Source: Gemmatimonadota bacterium
Lineage (GTDB): Bacteria > Gemmatimonadota > Gemmatimonadetes > Longimicrobiales > Gaopeijiaceae
Reading direction: 5' to 3'
DNA: 11,176 nucleotides
NCBI GenBank assembly: GCA_030550695.1
Contig: JAUQOX010000082.1
Coordinates: 1 to 11,176 of the forward strand
Under the pieces are notes generated by a model. The model had not been told where the DNA came from, searched no databases, and saw nothing but the letters and a program-made list of their open reading frames with translations. How positions within the stretch are numbered: the stretch's first letter is position 1; every line of letters begins with the position of its first letter. Made by a program: the position numbers and the translations under genes. Shown in pieces: positions 5,678 to 11,176 of this stretch.

Positions 5678-7108
5678 TCAAAACCCCAGCTTCTTCGCGT
5701 GGTCGATGACTTCTTCGATCCCTCCCTTCATGTAGAAGGCCTGCTCCGGGAAGTGGTCGAATTCCCCGGCAGCCACCCTCTCGAACGACTCGATGGTGTC
5801 GTCGAGCTTGACGTAACGCCCAGGGGTCCCGGTAAAGGCCTCCGCCACGTGGAACGGTTGCGAGAGGAACCGCTGGATTCTCCGGGCCCGCCCCACGATG
5901 ACCTTGTCCTCCTCGGAGAGTTCGTCCATGCCGAGAATGGCGATGATGTCCTGGAGATCTTTGTAGCGTTGGAGAATCTCTTTGACCCGGGAGGCCACCC
6001 GATAATGCCGTTCGCCGATGAACTGGGGGTCCATGATCCGGGAGGTGGAGTCGAGGGGATCCACCGCGGGGTAGATCCCCAGCTCCACGATGGCCCGGGA
6101 GAGCACCGTGGTGGCGTCCAGATGGGCGAAGGCCGCGGCGGGGGCGGGGTCGGTGAGGTCGTCCGCCGGCACGTAGATGGCCTGCACCGAAGTGATGGAG
6201 CCGTGGCGGGTGGAGGTGATCCTTTCCTGCAGTTCGCCCATTTCCGTGGCCAGGGTCGGCTGGTAGCCCACCGCCGAAGGCATCCGCCCCAGCAGAGCGG
6301 ACACCTCGGAGCCCGCCTGACTGAAACGGAAGATGTTGTCGATGAAGTAGAGGACGTCCTGCTTTTCCACATCGCGGAAGTACTCTGCCACGGTAAGGCC
6401 CGAAAGGCCGACCCGGAGCCGTGCACCGGGGGGTTCGTTCATCTGGCCGTAGATGAGAGCCGTGGAGGGAAGCACGCCGGACTCCTTCATTTCCAGCCAA
6501 AGATCGTTCCCTTCGCGGGTACGCTCTCCTACGCCGCTGAACACGGACCGTCCCCCGTGCTCCATGGCGATGTTGTTGATCAGCTCCATGATGATGACGG
6601 TCTTCCCTACCCCGGCACCGCCGAAGAGGCCGGTCTTGCCCCCCTTCACGTAGGGAGCCAACAGGTCCACCACCTTGATGCCGGTCTCGAAGATTTCCGT
6701 CTTCGGCTCCAGTTCCTGGAAGGTGGGGGCGGGCCGGTGGATGGGCCAGCGTTCGATCTTCCCCTCGGCCTCTCCCTTGAGGGGCCCTCCTTCATCCACC
6801 GGTTGGCCCAAGACGTTCAGGATCCTCCCCAGGGCGGCCTCTCCCACCGGAACGGTGATGTAGGTCCCGGTGTCCACGACCTCCATTCCCCGGACCACCC
6901 CGTCGGTGGAGGACATGGCCACCGCCCGGACCCGTCCTCTGCCGATATGCTGCTGGACTTCAGCTACCAGGTCGATCTCCTGGCCGGAATCGGTCTTGGC
7001 CTTCAAATGGAGAGCATTGTAGATGTCCGGCAGGTTCTCGGGCGAGAACTCGACATCCAGGACGGGACCGATGACCTGAACCACTCTTCCGATGTTCGGC
7101 TCTGCCAT
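5678..7108 (-). CDS. atpD: F1Fo ATP synthase beta subunit
   Basis: This is the catalytic F1 subunit, which makes ATP from ADP and phosphate at the membrane-attached head. The 476-residue protein is full length. It has the N-terminal barrel (GRVVQVIGPVLDVEF, 7-21), the P-loop GGAGVGKT (163-170), GERTREG with catalytic glutamate E195, the Walker B strand VLYFIDNIFRF (252-262), ALLGRMPSAVGYQPTLA (271-287) and an exact DELSEED (395-401) in the C-terminal domain that contacts gamma. The ATG at 7108 is preceded by a strong GGAGAAGGAAG ribosome-binding stretch and opens with MAEPNIGRVVQVIGPVLDV, the normal family start; a longer frame upstream has no support. The gene lies 54 bases after atpG and 5 bases before atpC. 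Confidence 0.98.
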   Translation of the reverse strand: MAEPNIGRVVQVIGPVLDVEFSPENLPDIYNALHLKAKTDSGQEIDLVAEVQQHIGRGRVRAVAMSSTDGVVRGMEVVDTGTYITVPVGEAALGRILNVLGQPVDEGGPLKGEAEGKIERWPIHRPAPTFQELEPKTEIFETGIKVVDLLAPYVKGGKTGLFGGAGVGKTVIIMELINNIAMEHGGRSVFSGVGERTREGNDLWLEMKESGVLPSTALIYGQMNEPPGARLRVGLSGLTVAEYFRDVEKQDVLYFIDNIFRFSQAGSEVSALLGRMPSAVGYQPTLATEMGELQERITSTRHGSITSVQAIYVPADDLTDPAPAAAFAHLDATTVLSRAIVELGIYPAVDPLDSTSRIMDPQFIGERHYRVASRVKEILQRYKDLQDIIAILGMDELSEEDKVIVGRARRIQRFLSQPFHVAEAFTGTPGRYVKLDDTIESFERVAAGEFDHFPEQAFYMKGGIEEVIDHAKKLGF

Positions 7109-7162
7109 GTTCTTCCTTCTCCGATGGGGGAGGGTCGGGGGAGACACCCCGGCCAAAGGACT

Positions 7163-8023
7163 CTAGGCCAGTCCTTCGGCACCTCCGACGATTTCGGCAA
7201 TCTCTTGGGTGATCTGGGCCTGACGGGCCCGGTTGTAGTTCCGGGTCAGAGTTTCCAGCATTTCGGCGGCGTTGTCCGTAGCGTTCTTCATGGCCGTGCG
7301 CCGGGCCCCTTGCTCCGCCGCAGCATTCTCCACCAGCGCCTTGTAGACCAGGTTCCGCAGGTAGGCCGGAAGCAGCCTCCGCAACAGCACCCGGGCGTCG
7401 GGCGAAAGAAGGTAGCTTTCGGCCGGCCTGGCCCCCGGCGCAGGCCGGATGGGAAGAAGCTCCGTGACCTTGGGGGGTGTGGAGAGGGCCGAGCGGAATT
7501 CGGCGCTCACCATGAGCACCTGATCCAGTTCCCCCCGGGAAAAGCGGTCCCGGAAAGGCTCCACGATGCCCTCGGCATCCTGCACCGAGGGCACATCCCC
7601 CAGATCGGTCCTGGCCAGGGCCAGGGGCACCTTCCGGAACCGGAAGAAGGCGACCCCCTTCCGTCCCACGATATGGAGCTCGGTTTCGCGTCCTTCCGCC
7701 ACCAGCCGCTCCCTCAGCAGGCGCGCTTCCCGGATCAGGTTGGCGTTGAAACCGCCGCAGAGACCCCGATTCGCGGTAAGGAGCAGGATAGCCACCCTGC
7801 GGGCCTCCGCCGGCTGCCGCAAGAGAGGGAACTCTTCGGCGAATTCCGGCGAGTAGAGGCTCCGGACGATTCCCGCAAGCGCGTTGCTGTAGGGCTCTGC
7901 CGCCCGAACCCGATCGGTGGCCCGCTTGAGCTTGGAGGTGGCCACCATCTCCATGGTCTTGGTGATCTGCCGGGTGTTCTCGACGGAACGGATCCGCCGC
8001 TTAACCTCTCTGGCTTTCGGCAC
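7163..8023 (-). CDS. atpG: F1Fo ATP synthase gamma subunit
   Basis: Gamma is the rotating shaft inside the alpha3beta3 head. The 286-residue product has the conserved N-terminal helix (REVKRRIRSVENTRQITKTM, 5-24, then EMVATSKLKRA), the central LLTANRGLCGGFNANLIR (81-98) and the C-terminal helix ending TRNYNRARQAQITQEIAEIV, all typical of the family. I chose the GTG at 8023 (VPKAREVKRRI) because GAGGGAAGG lies 5 bases upstream and the protein then begins exactly at the family N terminus. An ATG at 8065 would add 14 unrelated residues. It follows atpA after a 57-base gap and precedes atpD. Confidence 0.97.
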   Translation of the reverse strand: MPKAREVKRRIRSVENTRQITKTMEMVATSKLKRATDRVRAAEPYSNALAGIVRSLYSPEFAEEFPLLRQPAEARRVAILLLTANRGLCGGFNANLIREARLLRERLVAEGRETELHIVGRKGVAFFRFRKVPLALARTDLGDVPSVQDAEGIVEPFRDRFSRGELDQVLMVSAEFRSALSTPPKVTELLPIRPAPGARPAESYLLSPDARVLLRRLLPAYLRNLVYKALVENAAAEQGARRTAMKNATDNAAEMLETLTRNYNRARQAQITQEIAEIVGGAEGLA

Positions 8024-8080
8024 GCGTACCTTCCCTCGATCGGTTGACGGTCGCCTCCACCCCACGCCCTGGGGCGCGCG

Positions 8081-9637
<1,557 letters not shown>

Positions 9638-9688
9638 TTGCTGTCCGGTCCTTGGAATGATTCCTTCATGCCCCCCTGCGGGCTGGCC

Positions 9689-10255
9689 TCAGGCGCCGGA
9701 AACGGCCGGAAGGATGGGCTTGGACAAAAGCCTCTGCCTCATCCGCTTTAGCCTTCCCCGGAGGGTAGCGTCGTACACCGTGTCCCCCACCTTCAGATAG
9801 ACCCCGCCCAGGATGGCAGGCCGGATCTGCACGTGAGGGATGACTTGTTTGCCCAGGAGGCGGCTGAGCTTTGCCGCCAATTCCCCCATGGCTTCGGCGC
9901 CCAGATCTTGCGCCAAGATCACCGACACATGGGTACGCCCGAGCTGCTTGTCCAACAGCACCTGGAATTCCCGGATGATCTCCCCCAGGAGTCGCTGACG
10001 CCGCTTGTCCACCAGGAGAAGGAGGAACGTGAGCAGGGGGGGAGGGAGCACGCCGGTGAAGACTTTCCTCAGGACCTTCTTCTTGTCGTGATCCGGAACG
10101 CGGGGTGTTTCCAGGAACACCTTGAAGGACGGGTCCTCCTCCAGGAGTCCACCCACCATGTCCAGGCCGCGCCCGAAAGCCTCCAGGGCTTCGTGCCGCC
10201 GTCCCAGCTCGAAAAGGGTTTCCGCGTAATTGCGGGCAATGGTCTCACTGGTCAC
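9689..10255 (-). CDS. atpH: F1Fo ATP synthase delta subunit
   Basis: Delta (OSCP-like) sits on top of F1 and anchors it to the b-subunit stator. The 188-residue protein has the helical N-terminal domain (ETIARNYAETLFELG, 4-18; then RVPDHDKKKVLRKVF, 52-66; LTFLLLLVDKRRQRLLGEI, 75-93). Its C-terminal signature is ILGGVYLKVGDTVYDATLRG (148-167), followed by RLKRMRQRL. The GTG at 10255 overlaps the atpF TGA (GTGA), and GGAG lies about 9 bases upstream within the end of atpF, so translation is likely coupled. The same frame continues upstream without a stop but only across atpF in another frame, so the long version is not real. Confidence 0.95.
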   Translation of the reverse strand: MTSETIARNYAETLFELGRRHEALEAFGRGLDMVGGLLEEDPSFKVFLETPRVPDHDKKKVLRKVFTGVLPPPLLTFLLLLVDKRRQRLLGEIIREFQVLLDKQLGRTHVSVILAQDLGAEAMGELAAKLSRLLGKQVIPHVQIRPAILGGVYLKVGDTVYDATLRGRLKRMRQRLLSKPILPAVSGA

Positions 10256-10851
10256 GCCTGGGCGCTCCGTCCGGACTCCTGCAGTCCCTCCACGAACTCC
10301 ATGACCAAGCGGCGGTCTTGCTCCGCATCCAGCTTCTGCCGCACAAGACGGGAAGCCGCCGTCAGAGCCAAGTCCACAGCCTCCCGGCGCAAAGCCTCCA
10401 ACGCGGCCTCTCTCTCCCGCTGAATCTCGGCCCGTGCCCGCTGGAGAATGGCTTCGCTCTCCTCCCGGGCTCTGGCTTCCAGCTCCTTTCGCAGTCGCTC
10501 GGCCGCATCCCGTCCCTCGTTGAGGATCTCCTGCGCCCTCCTCCGGGCTTCGGCAAGCTCCCGGCGCTGTTGTTCCACCAGGGCCGCTGCCTCCTCGTGT
10601 CTGCGGGCTGCTTCGTCCAAGGCTTTCTGGATGCTCTCTTCCCGGGCCTGGACGGCGGCCAGGATCGGACCCCAGGCGAAACGCCACAGGATCAGGAGAA
10701 GCACGGTAAAGATGACGACCGTCCAAATGCTCAGGCCCAGGTTGATGCTGAAGAGGCCTCCGCCCCCGCCGGGCTCTTCAGCCGCGAACAGCGGTACGGG
10801 AACGGCCAAGGCCGACGCCAGGGCCCAAGGCAGATGCGGGTGGATTCTCAT
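10252..10851 (-). CDS. atpF: F1Fo ATP synthase b subunit with N-terminal signal peptide
   Basis: The b subunit is the peripheral stalk tying Fo to delta on F1. The 199-residue product begins with what looks like a cleavable signal peptide (MRIHPHLPWALASALAVPVP, then LFAAEE, cleavage near residues 23-24). A glycine-rich spacer (28-32) is followed by the membrane helix INLGLSIWTVVIFTVLLLIL (36-55) with the conserved WRFAWGPIL (56-64). From about residue 65 to 165 it is a long charged, alanine-rich helix suited to a right-handed coiled coil (EARRRAQEILNEGRDAAERL and similar). The final segment (LALTAASRLV, 161-170, then RLVMEFVEGL) resembles the delta-binding end. The ATG at 10851 was chosen over an upstream start at 10944 because the signal peptide begins there. 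It lies 129 bases downstream of atpE and overlaps atpH. Confidence 0.94.
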   Translation of the reverse strand: MRIHPHLPWALASALAVPVPLFAAEEPGGGGGLFSINLGLSIWTVVIFTVLLLILWRFAWGPILAAVQAREESIQKALDEAARRHEEAAALVEQQRRELAEARRRAQEILNEGRDAAERLRKELEARAREESEAILQRARAEIQREREAALEALRREAVDLALTAASRLVRQKLDAEQDRRLVMEFVEGLQESGRSAQA

Positions 10852-10980
10852 GGCGGTCCGTCCGTTGATCCTCGGAAGAGCCCCCCGACTGTCCTCACCC
10901 CCCAAGCTCCGGTGAACCCCCGGGCACATGGCCCCGGGCCCCACCCCTGGGGAGGCACGGCCGGGCGAGCTTCGGAAGGG
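10852..10980. other. atpE-atpF spacer with small GC hairpins
   Basis: This 129-base non-coding spacer is in the operon downstream of atpE. CCCGGG at 10919-10924 can pair with CCCGGG at 10933-10938 (8-base loop), and CCCC (10939-10942) with GGGG (10949-10952). Structures after the c-subunit gene could stabilise the upstream message, which would suit the higher copy number of subunit c, but such short GC stems also arise by chance here. Confidence 0.35.
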
Positions 10981-11176
10981 CTAAAGGAGCTTGAAGAGCA
11001 GGCCGATGACCAGACCGAAGAGGGCTGCCCCCTCGATGAGGGCCGCCAGGATGATCCCGGCGGTCTGGATGGCGCCGGCCGCCTCGGGCTGCCGGGCGAT
11101 CCCCTGGGTGACGTTCTCCCCGATCCGACCGATCCCCAGACCGGCTCCGATGACCGTGAGACCGACACCGATTCCG
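10981..11176 (-). CDS. atpE: F1Fo ATP synthase c subunit (partial, 5' end beyond window)
   Basis: Subunit c forms the membrane rotor ring that carries ions. The 64 C-terminal residues are present and end in LLFKLL. They comprise the glycine-rich end of helix 1 (GAGLGIGRIG), the polar loop with the invariant ARQPEA, and helix 2 (AGIILAALIEGAALFGLVIG) with its central ion-binding glutamate. The positions that bind sodium in Na+-type rings (Gln in helix 1; Ser, Thr and Tyr around the glutamate) appear here as I, G, A and F, so the ring is predicted to carry protons. The frame starts at base 11175 and the start codon is missing. No b- or a-subunit sequence overlaps. atpB would be expected next upstream. 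Confidence 0.95.
   Translation of the reverse strand, partial: GIGVGLTVIGAGLGIGRIGENVTQGIARQPEAAGAIQTAGIILAALIEGAALFGLVIGLLFKLL

Overview
The window is G+C-rich, gene-dense bacterial DNA with many runs of G or C. It carries housekeeping genes only: no RNA genes, insertion sequences, phage genes, CRISPR arrays or defence modules. The gene content, the codon use and a signal-peptide-bearing ATP synthase b subunit would suit Gemmatimonadota or a similar uncultivated G+C-rich phylum. That placement is an impression from style, not a search result. I did not find a previously undescribed biological system here.

Layout. (1) Positions 1-1489, minus strand: a small YtxH-like membrane protein followed by a pyrimidine-nucleoside (thymidine) phosphorylase, joined by a GTGA stop/start overlap. 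The phosphorylase reads normally to about residue 391 and then changes, in frame, into sequence typical of the N-terminal part of an AMP-forming acyl-CoA ligase. This seam at the window edge is the oddest thing here and is probably an assembly join, though a true fusion is not excluded. (2) Positions 1490-1666: a divergent gap with a good sigma-70-type promoter reading right. (3) Positions 1667-3978, plus strand: ruvX and mltG (GTGA overlap), then thiE after a 114-base gap that holds a weak terminator-like hairpin. (4) Positions 3979-4252: a convergent gap with two GC hairpins. (5) Positions 4253-5071, minus strand: a PHP-domain phosphoesterase with a complete metal-ligand set. (6) Positions 5343-11176, minus strand: seven genes of an F1Fo ATP synthase operon in the order atpE (cut by the window end), atpF, atpH, atpA, atpG, atpD, atpC. 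The a subunit (atpB) is not in the window and would be expected further upstream.

The ATP synthase genes encode both rotor and stator parts. The c-subunit has a proton-type ion site, the b subunit has a probable cleavable signal peptide, and the epsilon subunit lacks the C-terminal helical domain that in many bacteria brakes ATP hydrolysis. The plus-strand cluster combines nucleic-acid maintenance (RuvX), peptidoglycan chain-length control (MltG) and thiamine phosphate synthesis (ThiE). These look like neighbours rather than one pathway.
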